DNA of 64,000 nt, taken from Citrobacter werkmanii NBRC 105721. GTDB lineage: Bacteria > Pseudomonadota > Gammaproteobacteria > Enterobacterales > Enterobacteriaceae. Positions within the stretch are counted from its first letter, which is position 1. The number at the start of each line of letters is the position of its first letter. This document shows positions 29,341 through 40,059 of this stretch, piece after piece. A model generated the notes under the pieces. That model saw nothing but the letters and a program-made list of their open reading frames with translations. It ran no database searches and was not told the DNA's origin. The translations under genes were made by a program, and so were the position numbers. The DNA is taken from contig BBMW01000015.1 of the NCBI GenBank assembly GCA_000759755.1, positions 248,001-312,000 on the forward strand, written 5' to 3'.

Positions 29341-29799
29341 ATGAGTTTGCAATCAGTACGCCAATTTTTGGCGCAGCATGCCCCAGATATTGAGATCATC
29401 GAATTAGACCAGAGCACGGCAACTGTTGAACTGGCAGCTAAAGCCCATAATGTCGAACCCGGTCAGATCGCGAAAACACTTTCGCTAAAGGTGAAGAACG
29501 ACATCATCCTGGTTGTCGCCAAAGGCGATGCCCGGCTGGATAATAAAAAGCTAAAGAGCACGTTCGGTGCCAAAGCCCGTATGCTGAGTAGTGATGAGGT
29601 AGTGAACGCGACGGGTCATCCCGTTGGCGGCGTTTGTCCTTTCGGGCTGGAAACACCGATCTCGGTTTATTGCGATGTCTCTCTGAAGCACTATGCTGAG
29701 GTGCTGCCTGCGGCAGGAGCCATTCACAGCGCGGTTCGCATCACACCGGAACGAATGGCTGAGCTAACTTCAGCCACCTGGGTTGATGTGTGTCAGTGA
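29341..29799 (+). CDS. YbaK/EbsC family aminoacyl-tRNA deacylase
   Basis: 152-residue single-domain protein of the YbaK/ProX superfamily, whose members hydrolyse mischarged Cys-, Ala- or Ser-tRNA in trans. Family features visible are VEPGQIAKTLSLKV, VVAKGDARLDNKKLK, TGHPVGGVCPFG and the C-terminal ITPERMAELT. It is shorter than the ProRS editing insertion fusions and stands alone. The start at 29341 was chosen because GGAGAGAAG lies directly upstream. Which tRNA it acts on cannot be read from sequence. No clear K-12 counterpart is known to me at this position. Confidence 0.85.
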   Translation: MSLQSVRQFLAQHAPDIEIIELDQSTATVELAAKAHNVEPGQIAKTLSLKVKNDIILVVAKGDARLDNKKLKSTFGAKARMLSSDEVVNATGHPVGGVCPFGLETPISVYCDVSLKHYAEVLPAAGAIHSAVRITPERMAELTSATWVDVCQ

Positions 29800-29856
29800 T
29801 GTTTCACGCCCCAGCCCGGTGACTGAAACCGACACAAAATAGGTCTACGTTGATCG

Positions 29857-30534
29857 TTACGACGCCGCTTGTAGAAAAGGTGTCGATTCACCTGCGCGCA
29901 GATACAGCAGGATATCGGCGGCATCCAGTAACCCAACATCTGAGCTCACGCCCAGCTTGGACATTACGTTAAATTTATGCGCCCGAATGGTTTTAATATT
30001 CCGCTCAAGCTGAACGGCAATCTGCGGCATCGAATAGCCATTCGACATAAAACGCAGAATTTCTCGTTCTGTAGGGCTAAGCACACGGCTTTGATTGATA
30101 AACCAATGGTTTTTCGCGCTTTCGGTTACCTGGGTAGGGCAATTCAATGCTGTAAATAACGCGTCCTGCAACACAGTTAACGAAGAAGCTTTGCTAACAA
30201 CCCCATCCAATGGCAATGGTGACAGAGAGCCAATTAAACGCGCCTCAGCATCGTCATCGGCAATAACTATACGCCTGATGCGAGGGAAATTTATCGCCAG
30301 TTCCGTCAAATAGGCGAGCCCTGCTCTGCGATCGGTCCTGATAGCAGAAAGAGAAAAAATAACTGCCGAAAATGACATTTTTAACATCGCCTGACTAAAG
30401 GCAAGCTGATTCGAAAAGAGATGAAGTGCGTATTGGTCACCCGGCATGGTATTAAATAAACTCTCAATACCCACGCTACTCATCGCACATTTTTCTATAA
30501 GTGCGACGTTTCTTTTAATGCTTCTGCTTTCCAT
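29857..30534 (-). CDS. bglJ: LuxR-family transcriptional activator BglJ
   Basis: 225-residue regulator that in E. coli forms heterodimers with RcsB and relieves H-NS silencing of bgl and other loci. The N-terminal part is a receiver-like domain without the usual phosphoacceptor context. The C-terminal LuxR/FixJ helix-turn-helix is at about residues 150-210 ([40 protein letters not shown]). The start at 30534 matches K-12 BglJ ([15 protein letters not shown]). It overlaps the end of yjjQ by 40 bases, so the genes form one operon. The locus is AT-rich, consistent with H-NS silencing. Confidence 0.93.
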   Translation of the reverse strand: MESRSIKRNVALIEKCAMSSVGIESLFNTMPGDQYALHLFSNQLAFSQAMLKMSFSAVIFSLSAIRTDRRAGLAYLTELAINFPRIRRIVIADDDAEARLIGSLSPLPLDGVVSKASSLTVLQDALFTALNCPTQVTESAKNHWFINQSRVLSPTEREILRFMSNGYSMPQIAVQLERNIKTIRAHKFNVMSKLGVSSDVGLLDAADILLYLRAGESTPFLQAAS

Positions 30535-31220
30535 TCCGTGGTCTCTCCATATACTGAAGGTAAATTCAGTTCTCGCGATCCTTGAGAACTGTTTATCCAT
30601 GCGTACATTTCTGCATTGCTGTGTATTGATAAGCGACGCATGGCGCTGTTCTTTTGGGCGCTGATTGTTTTATTACTTTTCTTAAGCAACGACGCAATCT
30701 GGTTAATTCCCCAGCCTTTTCCCAGGAGTCTCAGCACTTTCCTCTCCGAGAGGGTAAGTACAATTGAGCGGACGCTATGGTCAGCCAACTCTGGCATTAC
30801 GGGCGGAGAGAGCAGCGACTTGCTAATTCTCTCTGCTCGGGTATTTCCCGCATGAATTACATTCACTAAACTTTCAATCGGCTCTGCATCAGATAACAGC
30901 GAACTGATCGGGCACATCAGCAGTTCGATGGCGAGAGGGTAAAAAATACGAGATACAAGAAATACCCAATGAATATCACGGTATTGAGATAATAAAGAAT
31001 AATATTGTTCGCAGACTGAGCGAGGATGATTACAGTCTGCGGGTAAATCAGCAATCACCAAATCAGCGCACCGCAACTGCAACAATGTCAGTTCTTCAAC
31101 GGAACGACAGTAAGTTAATTCGCAATCAGCGAACTGTCCTTGCATTACACCTTTAAGCCCAGTTTGTACGATCGGTAATTTACTAATAATAATTGCGTTT
31201 TTGCAGCGTCCTGGCAACAT
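30495..31220 (-). CDS. yjjQ: LuxR-family regulator YjjQ
   Basis: 241-residue LuxR-type DNA-binding protein, normally silenced by H-NS and activated by LeuO in E. coli, where it represses motility and biofilm genes. A degenerate receiver-like N-terminus precedes the LuxR helix-turn-helix (about residues 160-215: [36 protein letters not shown]). That C-terminal part is nearly identical to K-12, while the N-terminal half is more diverged. Start at 31220 with GGAGGGG upstream. Confidence 0.93.
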   Translation of the reverse strand: MLPGRCKNAIIISKLPIVQTGLKGVMQGQFADCELTYCRSVEELTLLQLRCADLVIADLPADCNHPRSVCEQYYSLLSQYRDIHWVFLVSRIFYPLAIELLMCPISSLLSDAEPIESLVNVIHAGNTRAERISKSLLSPPVMPELADHSVRSIVLTLSERKVLRLLGKGWGINQIASLLKKSNKTISAQKNSAMRRLSIHSNAEMYAWINSSQGSRELNLPSVYGETTEWKAEALKETSHL

Positions 31221-31671
31221 ATCCCCTCCACATTCACCAGTCCGTATTCGCACTTATTAAAAGCTTCCTGATAAATTAAATATATTAATTAACAGAAAAA
31301 CCTAAACAATAGACGAGGTGAATTGTTTATCCTTGGATTTTATTAAAATATTAAAGTAATGGCGCTATAATCCCAATAGCGTCAAACTATTGAACCGTTA
31401 TTACAAAATTACGCACAAATACATTCTATGTACAATTAAAAGAACTACAATAGAACATTAGCATTGCTTACGTATTTGCCATCCTTATAAATAACACGAC
31501 CTTTTCATGTAGCGCTATCTTTATTGATAAGCAGGTAAGGCATGTAAGCGGCTGCGACCTGCGTCTTTTTTCAACGCAAAGATTGATCTTGCCAGAGCCA
31601 ACGGGCTCGTGCTTCATGATAAAAAGAAAGCATTCACCCTTCAATGAGATCCTTTTCAGTCAGAGCGAGCC
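31221..31671. other. AT-rich divergent region between yjjQ and yjjP
   Basis: 451 bases without a supported gene. The 31250-31540 part is strongly AT-rich and reads like an H-NS target, as at this locus in E. coli. A TATAAT hexamer is at 31366-31371 in a + strand context, but no good -35 was found. Short reading frames here lack ribosome-binding sites and homology. Confidence 0.6.
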
Positions 31672-32448
31672 ATGCAAACAGAGCAGTCGTCACAGCGAAC
31701 GGTTACACGGTTATGTATACAATGTGGGCTTTTTTTACTCCAGCATGGTGCGGAAAGCGCGCTGGTTGACGAGCTATCCACTCGCCTCGGCCTGGCGCTT
31801 GGCATGGATAGCGTAGAAAGCGCCATCTCCTCCAACGCGATTGTCCTGACCACCATTAAAGATGGGCAATGTCTGACGTCGACCCGAAAAAATCATGATC
31901 GCGGCATTAACATGCACGTCGTGACGGAAGTGCAGCACATCGTTATTTTAGCGGAACACAAGCTGCTGGATATAAAAGGCGTTGAGAAGCGCTTTAGCCA
32001 GATTAAGCCGCTACGCTATCCAAGATGGCTGGTCGCATTGATGGTTGGTTTGTCCTGCGCCTGCTTTTGTAAACTTAATAACGGCGGATGGGATGGCGCA
32101 GTGATCACCTTTTTCGCCAGCATGGTAGCAATGTATATCCGCCAGGTCCTGGCGTCCCGGCATTTGCACCCGCAAATCAACTTTTGTATCACCGCCTTTG
32201 TGGCAACCACGATATCCGGCCTGTTGCTGACGCTGCCGACCTTTAATCACACCCCAACCATCGCCATGGCGGCCAGCGTGCTGCTGCTGGTTCCGGGTTT
32301 TCCGTTGATCAACTCTGTCGCGGATATGTTTAAGGGGCACATTAATACCGGGCTGGCTCGCTGGGCCATTGCCAGTCTGCTAACGTTGGCGACCTGCATT
32401 GGGGTGGTTATGTCGATGACCTTATGGGGGCTACGCGGATGGGCGTGA
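31672..32448 (+). CDS. yjjP: ThrE-family exporter subunit YjjP
   Basis: 258-residue membrane protein, large subunit of the split ThrE-type exporter YjjPB, implicated in succinate export in E. coli. The N-terminal soluble DUF1212-like region (about residues 1-115) has the [22 protein letters not shown] helix. About five membrane segments follow, with [20 protein letters not shown] near residue 205. The ATG at 31672 follows GAGCGAGCC. Its end overlaps the start of yjjB by 10 bases. Confidence 0.93.
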   Translation: MQTEQSSQRTVTRLCIQCGLFLLQHGAESALVDELSTRLGLALGMDSVESAISSNAIVLTTIKDGQCLTSTRKNHDRGINMHVVTEVQHIVILAEHKLLDIKGVEKRFSQIKPLRYPRWLVALMVGLSCACFCKLNNGGWDGAVITFFASMVAMYIRQVLASRHLHPQINFCITAFVATTISGLLLTLPTFNHTPTIAMAASVLLLVPGFPLINSVADMFKGHINTGLARWAIASLLTLATCIGVVMSMTLWGLRGWA

Positions 32449-32912
32449 TCGATTTCATTCTGGCGCTAATACAGGACATGATCCTGTCGGCGATTCCGGC
32501 ACTGGGCTTTGCCATGGTATTTAACGTCCCGCATCGCGCGCTTCCCTGGTGTGCGTTACTCGGTGCGCTGGGCCATGGTTCACGAATGGTGATGATGAGC
32601 GCAGGATTTAATATTGAATGGTCAACCTTTATGGCGTCGCTGCTGATTGGCTGCATTGGGATCCAGTGGTCGCGCTGGTATCTGGCGCATCCTAAGGTCT
32701 TCACCGTCGCGGCTGTGATCCCCATGTTTCCTGGGATCTCCGCCTACACCGCCATGATCTCCGCGGTAAAAATCGGCCATTTCGGCTATAGCGAAGCGCT
32801 GATGATCACCCTGTTAACCAATTTCCTGAAAGCCTCATCAATTGTCGGTGCGCTCTCTATCGGCTTATCCGTACCAGGCTTATGGCTGTATCGCAAACGC
32901 CCGCGCGTCTAG
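32439..32912 (+). CDS. yjjB: ThrE-family exporter subunit YjjB
   Basis: 157-residue membrane protein, the small subunit (DUF3815 type) of YjjPB. About four or five membrane segments. The conserved [13 protein letters not shown] motif lies at about residue 92 and corresponds to the second half of single-chain ThrE proteins. The start at 32439 matches K-12 ([10 protein letters not shown]). Its overlap with yjjP implies coupled synthesis of equal amounts. Confidence 0.93.
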   Translation: MGVIDFILALIQDMILSAIPALGFAMVFNVPHRALPWCALLGALGHGSRMVMMSAGFNIEWSTFMASLLIGCIGIQWSRWYLAHPKVFTVAAVIPMFPGISAYTAMISAVKIGHFGYSEALMITLLTNFLKASSIVGALSIGLSVPGLWLYRKRPRV

Positions 32913-32937
32913 CGCGATAATTTCTAAGCACATCGCA

Positions 32938-32956
32938 GAGGGGGAATCTCCCCCTC
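32938..32956 (+). terminator. Hairpin between yjjB and dnaT
   Basis: GAGGGGGA-atc-TCCCCCTC is a perfect 8-base-pair GC-rich stem 26 bases after the yjjB stop. It lacks a T-run, so it may act as a transcript-stabilising or partial terminator structure. Confidence 0.5.
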
Positions 32957-33033
32957 ATCTGCTGCTCTCCTGGTTCTCTGTGTTACTATAAAAGCAGTCC
33001 CTTCTCAGTTGTTGTTCAGTTTTGAGAAACATT

Positions 33034-33573
33034 ATGCCCTGCAAAATTTTGACGCCGGACGTCATCAGCATTGACGCCTTACAACACGATCATCACGCGG
33101 TACTGGCAAAGTCTGCGGGTGGCGCCGTAGCGGTATTCGCCAACAATGCGCCAGCCTTTTACGCGCTGACGCCTGCGCGACTGGCTCAGTTGTTGGAGCT
33201 TGAAGAGAAGCTGTCACGTCCAGGAAGTGATGTGACATTGGATGCGCAATTTTATGAAGAGCCGCAAGCTGCGCCCGTTGCCGTGCCAATGGGGAAATTT
33301 GCGATGTACGCTGACTGGCAGCCCGATGCCGACTTTCAGCGCCAGGCCGCTCTGTGGGGCGTGGCGTTAAGAGAACCGGTCACCGCCGAGGAACTGGCCT
33401 CATTCGTCGCCTACTGGCAGGCCGAAGGCAAAGTCTTTCACCATATTCAGTGGCAGCAAAAACTGGCGCGTAGCATCCAGATTGGCCGGGCCAGCAATGG
33501 CGGAATGCCAAAGCGCGATGTGAACAGTGTCAGCGAACCTGACAGCCATATTCCACCAGGTTTTAGAGGATAA
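33034..33573 (+). CDS. dnaT: Primosomal protein DnaT (primosomal protein I)
   Basis: 179-residue replication-restart protein that joins the PriA-PriB complex on forked DNA and helps load DnaB from DnaC. The C-terminal half holds the conserved [24 protein letters not shown] and [16 protein letters not shown] segments needed for single-stranded DNA binding. The N-terminal part, more variable, mediates trimerisation. ATG at 33034 gives the E. coli length. An upstream TTG start is rejected. dnaC begins two bases after its stop. Confidence 0.95.
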   Translation: MPCKILTPDVISIDALQHDHHAVLAKSAGGAVAVFANNAPAFYALTPARLAQLLELEEKLSRPGSDVTLDAQFYEEPQAAPVAVPMGKFAMYADWQPDADFQRQAALWGVALREPVTAEELASFVAYWQAEGKVFHHIQWQQKLARSIQIGRASNGGMPKRDVNSVSEPDSHIPPGFRG

Positions 33574-33575
33574 CG

Positions 33576-34313
33576 ATGAAAAACGTTGGCGATCTGATGA
33601 AACGTCTGCAAAAAATGATGCCGCCCAATGTCGAGCCTGCCTTTAAAACGGGCGAAGAGCTACTGGCATGGCAAAAAGAGCAAGGTGAAATTCGTGCCGC
33701 AGCGCTGGCCCGCGAAAACCGGGCCATGAAAATGCAGCGCACATTTAACCGCTCCGGTATCCGTCCGCTGCACCAAAACTGTTCATTCGATAACTATCGG
33801 GTGGAATGCGAAGGTCAGATGAACGCCCTGAGCAAAGCCCGCCAGTACGTTGATGAGTTTGACGGCAACATCGCCAGCTTTATTTTCTCGGGCAAACCCG
33901 GCACCGGCAAAAATCATCTGGCGGCAGCCATCTGCAACGAACTGCTGCTCCGCGGTAAGTCGGTACTGATCATCACCGTGGCTGATATCATGTCGGCGAT
34001 GAAAGAAACCTTTAGTAACCGTGAAACCAGCGAAGAACAGTTGCTCAACGATCTTAGCAATGTGGATCTGCTGGTGATCGATGAGATCGGCATGCAGACC
34101 GAATCGCGCTATGAAAAAGTGATCATCAATCAGATCGTCGATCGCCGATCGTCCTCAAAACGCCCAACCGGCATGTTAACCAACAGCAATATGGATGAAA
34201 TGAACAAACTGCTGGGAGAGCGCGTGATGGACCGTATGCGCCTTGGCAACAGCCTGTGGGTGATTTTTAACTGGGACAGCTACCGTAGCCGGGTAACAGG
34301 CAAAGAGTATTAA
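33576..34313 (+). CDS. dnaC: DNA replication protein DnaC (helicase loader)
   Basis: AAA+ helicase loader of 245 residues that delivers DnaB to oriC and to restart sites. The N-terminal DnaB-binding domain covers about residues 1-70. Walker A GKPGTGKNH is near residue 104, Walker B LLVIDEIG near 168, and the arginine-finger region RVMDRMRLG near 215. Two bases separate it from dnaT, so the pair is translationally linked. Highly similar to E. coli DnaC. Confidence 0.97.
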   Translation: MKNVGDLMKRLQKMMPPNVEPAFKTGEELLAWQKEQGEIRAAALARENRAMKMQRTFNRSGIRPLHQNCSFDNYRVECEGQMNALSKARQYVDEFDGNIASFIFSGKPGTGKNHLAAAICNELLLRGKSVLIITVADIMSAMKETFSNRETSEEQLLNDLSNVDLLVIDEIGMQTESRYEKVIINQIVDRRSSSKRPTGMLTNSNMDEMNKLLGERVMDRMRLGNSLWVIFNWDSYRSRVTGKEY

Positions 34314-34384
34314 ACGTATTAGGACCACTCCTAAAGCTGCCAGCGCTATACTGCGCTGAAAAGGCATAACACGAGTTGCATATA

Positions 34385-34876
34385 ATGATGAAAACAACCA
34401 AACGTCTGCTGTGCTGTGCGCTTGCCGCCAGCACGCTCATCTCCACCAGCGTTTTTGCTGCCTCCTGGCAGGATTCGCTCTCCAGCGCGGCCAGCGAACT
34501 GAGCAAACAAAGCTCCGGCTCGCAGGGCAGCTCGTCGCTCTCTTCCCTGACCAGCCTGCTGAATGGCAGCAATCAGTCACTGACCTCAAGCAGCATGAAT
34601 AACGCCGCCGGGATCCTGGAATATTGCGCCAAACAGAAACTGGCCTCGGTTACCGACACGCAAAACGTCAAAAACCAGGTGCTGGATAAACTCGGCCTCA
34701 GTGCTCCAGAGCAGAAACAAGATACCAACTACATGGACGGCATTCAGGGCCTGCTCAATGCCAAAGATGGCCAACAGCTGGACCTGAACACGATTGGTAA
34801 TAGCTCGCTGGCGAAGCAGGTAAAAACCAAGGCCTGCGATCTGGTGTTAAAACAGGGCATGAACTTCATTTCCTGA
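34385..34876 (+). CDS. yjjA: DUF2501 family protein YjjA
   Basis: About 163-residue exported protein. The signal peptide covers roughly residues 1-25 and ends SVFA-AS. The mature part begins with a Ser/Gln-rich low-complexity region (about residues 26-70) and continues with an alpha-helical DUF2501 domain containing two conserved cysteines (EYCAKQK and KACDLV) that may form a disulfide. Function unknown. In E. coli it is cotranscribed with dnaTC. Two ATG codons are adjacent (34385, 34388). No strong ribosome-binding site. Confidence 0.88.
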   Translation: MMKTTKRLLCCALAASTLISTSVFAASWQDSLSSAASELSKQSSGSQGSSSLSSLTSLLNGSNQSLTSSSMNNAAGILEYCAKQKLASVTDTQNVKNQVLDKLGLSAPEQKQDTNYMDGIQGLLNAKDGQQLDLNTIGNSSLAKQVKTKACDLVLKQGMNFIS

Positions 34877-34885
34877 GGCATTAAA

Positions 34886-34908
34886 TGCCGCGCGTCCCCT
34901 GCGCGGCA
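34886..34908 (+). terminator. Candidate terminator after yjjA
   Basis: TGCCGCGC-gtcccct-GCGCGGCA is an 8-base-pair GC-rich hairpin ten bases beyond the yjjA stop, with no clear T-run after it. Confidence 0.5.
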
Positions 34909-35107
34909 TCCCCCTATTCCTGCCGATACATACCGCCATCACGAAAGCCGTAATTACCCGCAAAAAAACGCGCATATCTAAACCAATTCTGAATAACAAC
35001 GTAATTTAATGTCACTACAATTGCAGCAATATAACAACGCTATTACATTGTTCTCTCACCGAATGATTAGCCTGCCAGGCATGTGCCCGGTTTACTGAGG
35101 ATCGACC

Positions 35108-37399
35108 GTGTCAGAATTAATCTCCATCACTCTGTTTCTCGCTTCAGTGCTGATTTACGCCTGGAAAGCGGGTCGCAATACCTGGTGGTTTGCCGCCACG
35201 TTAACGGTGCTGGGGATTTTTATCGTCTTGAATATCACACTGTATGCCAGTGACTATTTCACCGGCGACGGAATCAACGACGCAGTGCTTTACACTCTGA
35301 CTAACAGCCTGACCGGCGCGGGTATCGGGAAATATATTCTGCCTGGCGTCGGAATTGCGCTGGCGCTGACGACCGTCTTCGTCGCCCTCGGCTGGATCCT
35401 TCGCCGCCGTCGCCATCACCCTCATCACGTGGGTTACAGCCTGCTGGCCCTGCTGCTGGCGCTGGCCTCCGTTGACGCCAGCCCGGCGTTTCACCAGATA
35501 ACTGAACTGGTGAAATCTCAGTCACGCGATGGCGATCCGGATTTCCTGACCTATTATAAAGAGCCGTCGAAAACCATCCCTCATCCGAAGCTGAACCTGG
35601 TTTATATCTACGGCGAAAGCCTCGAACGCACCTACTTTAACAACGATGCGTTCCCGGATCTGACCCCGGAACTCGGCGCGTTGAAAAACGAAGGCATGGA
35701 TTTCAGCAACACCATGCAGCTACCGGGGACGGATTACACCATCGCTGGTATGGTCGCTTCACAATGTGGCATCCCGCTGTTTGCGCCATTTGAAGGCAAT
35801 GCCTCGGCATCGGTTTCCAGCTTTTTCCCCAACAATATCTGTCTCGGCGACATCCTGAAAAACTCCGGCTACCAAAACTACTTTGTGCAGGGGGCCAACC
35901 TGCGCTTTGCCGGGAAGGATGTGTTCCTGAAATCTCACGGATTTGATCATCTGTACGGCGCAGAAGAGTTAAAAAGCGTGGTGGCGGATCCCGCATATCG
36001 TAACGACTGGGGTTTTTACGATGACACCGTGCTGGACGAAGCCTGGAAAAAATTTGAAGAGCTATCGCGTTCAGGACAACGTTTTTCGCTGTTTACCCTA
36101 ACCGTGGATACCCATCATCCGGATGGATTTATCTCACGTAGCTGTAACCGCAAACGTTATGACATCGACGGTAAGGCCAATCAGTCCTTCAGCGCGGTGA
36201 GCTGCAGCCAGGAAAACATCGCTGAATTTATCAATAAAATCAAAGCATCCCCGTGGTTTAAAGATACCGTGATCGTGGTTTCTTCCGATCATCTGGCGAT
36301 GAACAACACCGCATGGAAGTATCTGAACAAGCAGGATCGCAACAACCTGTTCTTCGTGCTGCGCGGCGACCAGCCGCAGCAGGATACGCTGGCGGTGAAA
36401 CGTAACACGATGGATAACGGCGCAACGGTGCTGGATATCCTGGGCGGTGATAACTTTATCGGCCTTGGCCGCAGCAGTTTGTCGGGCGAATCCGTGTCGG
36501 AAGTGTTCCTCAACATCAAAGAAAAAATGCTGGCGTGGAAACCCGACATCATCCGCCTGTGGAATTTCCCCAAAGAGATGAAAGAGTTCACCGTCGACCA
36601 GGACAAAAATATGATCGCTTTCTCCGGCAGCCATTTCCGCCTGCCGCTGCTGCTGCGCGTATCGGATAAACGCGTCGAGCCGCTACCAGAAAGCGAATAT
36701 TCGGCCCCGCTGCGCTTCCAGTTGGCAGATTTCGCGCCGCGCGATAACTTTGTCTGGGTCGATCGCTGCTACAAAATGGCGCAGCTGTGGGCACCGGAGT
36801 TGGCGCTTTCCACCGACTGGTGCGTCTCGCAGGGGCAACTGGGCGGGCAACAAATCGTGCAGCACGTTGACAAAGCCAAATGGAAAAGCAAAACCGTCTT
36901 TAAAGACACGGTGATCGACATGGAGCGCTACAAAGGCAACGTCGATACGCTGAAAATTGTCGATAACGATATTCGCTACAAGGCAGACAGCTTCGTCTTT
37001 AACGTGGCGGGCGCGCCGGAAGAGGTGAAACAATTTAGCGGTATTTCACGCCCTGAATCGTGGGGACGCTGGTCCAATGCGCAGCTCAGTGAAGAGGTAA
37101 AAATCGAATACAAAGCGCCATTGCCGAAAAAATTCGATCTGGTCATCACTGCCAAAGCCTATGGCAATAACGCCAATCGCCCAATCCCCGTACGCGTTGG
37201 CAAAGAGGAACAGACGCTGGTGCTAAGCCATGATATCAGCACCACTACCTTACATTTTGATAACCCGGCGGATGCCGATACGTTGGTGATTATCCCACCC
37301 GATCCGGTCGCTACCAACGAGGGCAATATTCTCGGCCACTCGCCGCGTAAGCTGGGGATCGGGATGGTTGAAATCAAAGTGGTGGCAGCTCAGGGATAA
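35108..37399 (+). CDS. opgB: Phosphatidylglycerol--membrane-oligosaccharide glycerophosphotransferase OpgB
   Basis: 763-residue inner-membrane enzyme that transfers phosphoglycerol from phosphatidylglycerol to osmoregulated periplasmic glucans. Three or four membrane segments lie within residues 1-140. A large periplasmic alkaline-phosphatase-superfamily domain follows, with the nucleophile region [11 protein letters not shown] near residue 170, DTHHPDGF and VSSDHLAM. A beta-rich C-terminal domain completes it. The GTG start at 35108 follows GAGGATC and gives the E. coli length. Also known as mdoB. Confidence 0.96.
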   Translation: MSELISITLFLASVLIYAWKAGRNTWWFAATLTVLGIFIVLNITLYASDYFTGDGINDAVLYTLTNSLTGAGIGKYILPGVGIALALTTVFVALGWILRRRRHHPHHVGYSLLALLLALASVDASPAFHQITELVKSQSRDGDPDFLTYYKEPSKTIPHPKLNLVYIYGESLERTYFNNDAFPDLTPELGALKNEGMDFSNTMQLPGTDYTIAGMVASQCGIPLFAPFEGNASASVSSFFPNNICLGDILKNSGYQNYFVQGANLRFAGKDVFLKSHGFDHLYGAEELKSVVADPAYRNDWGFYDDTVLDEAWKKFEELSRSGQRFSLFTLTVDTHHPDGFISRSCNRKRYDIDGKANQSFSAVSCSQENIAEFINKIKASPWFKDTVIVVSSDHLAMNNTAWKYLNKQDRNNLFFVLRGDQPQQDTLAVKRNTMDNGATVLDILGGDNFIGLGRSSLSGESVSEVFLNIKEKMLAWKPDIIRLWNFPKEMKEFTVDQDKNMIAFSGSHFRLPLLLRVSDKRVEPLPESEYSAPLRFQLADFAPRDNFVWVDRCYKMAQLWAPELALSTDWCVSQGQLGGQQIVQHVDKAKWKSKTVFKDTVIDMERYKGNVDTLKIVDNDIRYKADSFVFNVAGAPEEVKQFSGISRPESWGRWSNAQLSEEVKIEYKAPLPKKFDLVITAKAYGNNANRPIPVRVGKEEQTLVLSHDISTTTLHFDNPADADTLVIIPPDPVATNEGNILGHSPRKLGIGMVEIKVVAAQG

Positions 37400-37431
37400 A
37401 AAAACAGCGCCCAACACAACTCCGGGCGCTG
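37398..37431 (-). terminator. Intrinsic terminator of the lgoD-uxaB operon
   Basis: CAGCGCCC and GGGCGCTG form an 8-base-pair stem with an 11-base loop. On the minus strand it is followed by a run of seven T. It begins 10 bases after the uxaB-like stop codon and may also affect the convergent opgB transcript. Confidence 0.88.
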
Positions 37432-37441
37432 CATGGCAACC

Positions 37442-38887
37442 TTATTCCAGACTGTTCACCGCCTGACGCATTCCCTGCACCAGAATCATTTCCAGGTTGG
37501 CTGTCACCTGCTCTGCAAGGCCTGGCAGCAACGTCAGATCTTCCCCCCAGTGCGCGGCATCGCCGAGCACGGTATCCACCAATTCACGCAGCGTCAGGTC
37601 ATTGCCGACTCGCGGCCACAGGCTGGCATACAGATTTATCCACTGCTCGTCGTCCTGCAATGGATAGCTTTCCCCGGCCCGTTCGCCGCGATAAAACGCC
37701 AACAGCGCGGCCAGAGCAAAGGTTAAGCGTACAGGCCAACATCCATTTTGCTGGCCCGCCAGCAGCTGCGGCAATATACGGGTGCGGAATTTGGTCATGC
37801 CGTTAAGCGCGATGGAAAGTAACTGATGGCGAATGTAGGGGTTCTGAAAACGCCCGCTCACCGCACCGGCAAATTCGCACAGTTCATCGGCATCGAGATC
37901 CAATACCGGAATGATTTCTTCACCAATCGCTCGCTCAATATAATGGCGGACATCAGCATCCTGCATCGCTTCGCCAACGGTCTCCAGCCCGCACAGCCAG
38001 GCAACCGGCACCAGCGCCGTATGCGCGCCGTTCAGAATCGCGACCTTACGTTCCTTGTACGGCTTGATATCGCTCACCACCCGGATATTCAGCGGGCATT
38101 GCGCCAGTTTTAACTCTTCGGCCAACCATGCCGGTCCCTGGATCACGAACAGATAAAAGTGTTCCGCGGTATCGAGAAACGCATCGTGATAGCCAAGCGT
38201 AGCTTCCAGCGCGGCGGCTTCTTCACGCGGGTAGCCAGTAACAATGCGGTCGACCAGCGTGGAACAGAAGGTGTTCGCCGTTTCCACCCAGTCGGCAAAC
38301 GCCGGAGGAAGGTGCCACTCCTGCGCATACCGCAGCACCAGCGTTTTGAGCGACTCACCGTTATAGTCGATTAGCTCGCACGGGATAATTACCCAGCCCT
38401 TATCCACCGCCCCCGCAAAATGGTTAAAGCGCTCCAGCAGCAGTCGCGTCAGTTTGGCCGGAAAACTCACCGGCGGGGCATCATCCACACTGTCCCCCGC
38501 GTGATAGCTAATCCCGGCTTCAGTGGTGTTCGAAAACACAAAACGGATATCTGCATTGTGCGCCAGCGCCAGATACGCCGCGAAATCCTTGTACGGGTTG
38601 ATTTCGTTATTCACCGAACGAATCAGCCGCGCCTTGCTTACCGCCTCGCCCTGCTCGTTCAACCCACGAATAAGCGTGGTATATAGCCCATCCTGAGCGT
38701 TCAGCGACGGCGGAAAATCGGTATTAATCGGGCGAACAATGGTCACGCCAGCATTGAGATCCGTTTTCTCATTAAGGATATCCAGTTGCCAGTCAACAAA
38801 CGCCCGCAGAAAATTACCTTCACCAAACTGGATCACGCGCGTAGGGTAGCTGGCACCCGGAAAATCACGTCGATTCAATGTTTTCAT
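37442..38887 (-). CDS. uxaB: Tagaturonate reductase (UxaB-like)
   Basis: 481-residue NAD-dependent oxidoreductase of the polyol-specific long-chain dehydrogenase family, closely resembling UxaB (D-tagaturonate to D-altronate). The N-terminal nucleotide site is [16 protein letters not shown]. The family catalytic signature is KVAILNGAH, near residue 278. It starts 13 bases after lgoD. LgoD makes D-tagaturonate from L-galactonate, so this gene encodes the next step of the same pathway. K-12 keeps its single uxaB elsewhere. Fructuronate/mannonate specificity (UxuB) is less likely given the N-terminal similarity to UxaB. Start ATG 38887, alternative GTG 38890. Confidence 0.85.
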   Translation of the reverse strand: MKTLNRRDFPGASYPTRVIQFGEGNFLRAFVDWQLDILNEKTDLNAGVTIVRPINTDFPPSLNAQDGLYTTLIRGLNEQGEAVSKARLIRSVNNEINPYKDFAAYLALAHNADIRFVFSNTTEAGISYHAGDSVDDAPPVSFPAKLTRLLLERFNHFAGAVDKGWVIIPCELIDYNGESLKTLVLRYAQEWHLPPAFADWVETANTFCSTLVDRIVTGYPREEAAALEATLGYHDAFLDTAEHFYLFVIQGPAWLAEELKLAQCPLNIRVVSDIKPYKERKVAILNGAHTALVPVAWLCGLETVGEAMQDADVRHYIERAIGEEIIPVLDLDADELCEFAGAVSGRFQNPYIRHQLLSIALNGMTKFRTRILPQLLAGQQNGCWPVRLTFALAALLAFYRGERAGESYPLQDDEQWINLYASLWPRVGNDLTLRELVDTVLGDAAHWGEDLTLLPGLAEQVTANLEMILVQGMRQAVNSLE

Positions 38888-38900
38888 CACTCTTATCCTC

Positions 38901-39923
38901 TCAGAACGTGATCACGCCTTTAATCAGTTCCCGGTTGTTAATCACGTCCCGCTCGTAGATCTCTGCAAGCTGGGCAAACGCGTAACGGTGCGTGAGCATC
39001 ATGTCGGCGGTCAGTTTGCCTGCCGACATCAGGCGCCCCACCTTGGCGAAATCTTCCGGGGTCGCGTTGCGACTGCCCATCATGGTGGTTTCTTTTTTAT
39101 GGAACTCAGGATCGGAGAACTGTAAATCGCCTTTGAACAGCCCAACGAAAACGATGCTGCCGCCATGGCGAATCAAATTCACTGTGTTGTTCATCGCATG
39201 CTGATTCCCCGTGGCATCAATGACCTTTTGCGCCAACGAGCCGCCAAACTGAGCGCGCAATTGCGCATCAAAATCTTCAGCGGAGGGATCGATAACCGGA
39301 AGATCCAGTCGGGAAAGCACATGCTCCCGGCGCGCGGGGCTGGTATCCGCCACCACCACCTGTGCGCCATCGGCTTTGGCAATCGCCGCCGCGCCCAGAC
39401 CAATCGGACCGGCACCGACCACCAGCACCTGCTCACCCGGCGCTACCGCCGCCCGACGTACCGCATGTGCGCTGATGGCATAAGGCTCAATCAACGCCGC
39501 AGCCTGCGGGTCAATGCCCTGCGCATCCAGCAGGTTGGTCACCGGCACGGACAAGTATTCGCTGAAGCCGCCATCCTGGTGCACGCCAATCACTGAAATA
39601 TTCTCACAACAGTTGGTGCGCCCGCTCAGGCACGCCGGACACTGCTGACAGGCCACGTAAGGAATAACCGCCACCTGCTGGCCATTTTTCAGATTTTGTA
39701 TATTTTTGCCCAACCCGACAATTTCCCCACATATTTCATGGCCTAATACACGTGGATAGCTGAAAAAAGGCTGATTGCCGCCCCAGGCATGAATATCGGT
39801 GCCACAAATACCCACCGACTTAATTTTTATTAATGCCTCGCCCTCACCAGGAATAGGTATTTCACGCTCTTTCCAGACTAATTTTTTAGGTTCCTGGCAA
39901 ATCAACGTATTCATCGTAGACAT
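38901..39923 (-). CDS. lgoD: L-galactonate-5-dehydrogenase LgoD
   Basis: 340-residue zinc-dependent medium-chain alcohol dehydrogenase oxidising L-galactonate to D-tagaturonate with NAD. Catalytic zinc ligands are in [13 protein letters not shown] and LGHEICGE. The structural zinc site is [15 protein letters not shown]. The NAD fold has [20 protein letters not shown]. About 90 percent identical by eye to E. coli YjjN. First gene of a leftward two-gene operon, divergent from lgoR. AGGAG lies upstream of the ATG. Confidence 0.95.
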   Translation of the reverse strand: MSTMNTLICQEPKKLVWKEREIPIPGEGEALIKIKSVGICGTDIHAWGGNQPFFSYPRVLGHEICGEIVGLGKNIQNLKNGQQVAVIPYVACQQCPACLSGRTNCCENISVIGVHQDGGFSEYLSVPVTNLLDAQGIDPQAAALIEPYAISAHAVRRAAVAPGEQVLVVGAGPIGLGAAAIAKADGAQVVVADTSPARREHVLSRLDLPVIDPSAEDFDAQLRAQFGGSLAQKVIDATGNQHAMNNTVNLIRHGGSIVFVGLFKGDLQFSDPEFHKKETTMMGSRNATPEDFAKVGRLMSAGKLTADMMLTHRYAFAQLAEIYERDVINNRELIKGVITF

Positions 39924-40059
39924 GATTCTGCTCTCCTGTTTTTTGTTGCCTCAGATATCAACGAAAATAAAAAAACCGGAGAAAGCGGAAACGTAATCTG
40001 TGAATCTCAGCGCATAAAAATGTTTTAAATCGGGTTTTAATAGCCAAAAAGGAGACGCC
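39924..40059. promoter_or_regulatory. lgoD-lgoR divergent control region
   Basis: 136 bases between the divergent lgoD and lgoR start codons, AT-rich in its middle. It must hold both promoters and probably the LgoR operator. I could not identify a clear palindrome. Confidence 0.5.

Noticed and set aside
31583-31816. 77-codon frame overlapping the start of yjjP
   Set aside because: No ribosome-binding site and it overlaps the well-supported yjjP start in another frame.
32938-32956. GC-rich hairpin before dnaT considered as a riboswitch
   Set aside because: A simple stem without conserved aptamer features.
39990-40010. Possible CRP site in lgoD-lgoR gap (TGTGAATCTCAGCG)
   Set aside because: Only the left half matches the CRP consensus.
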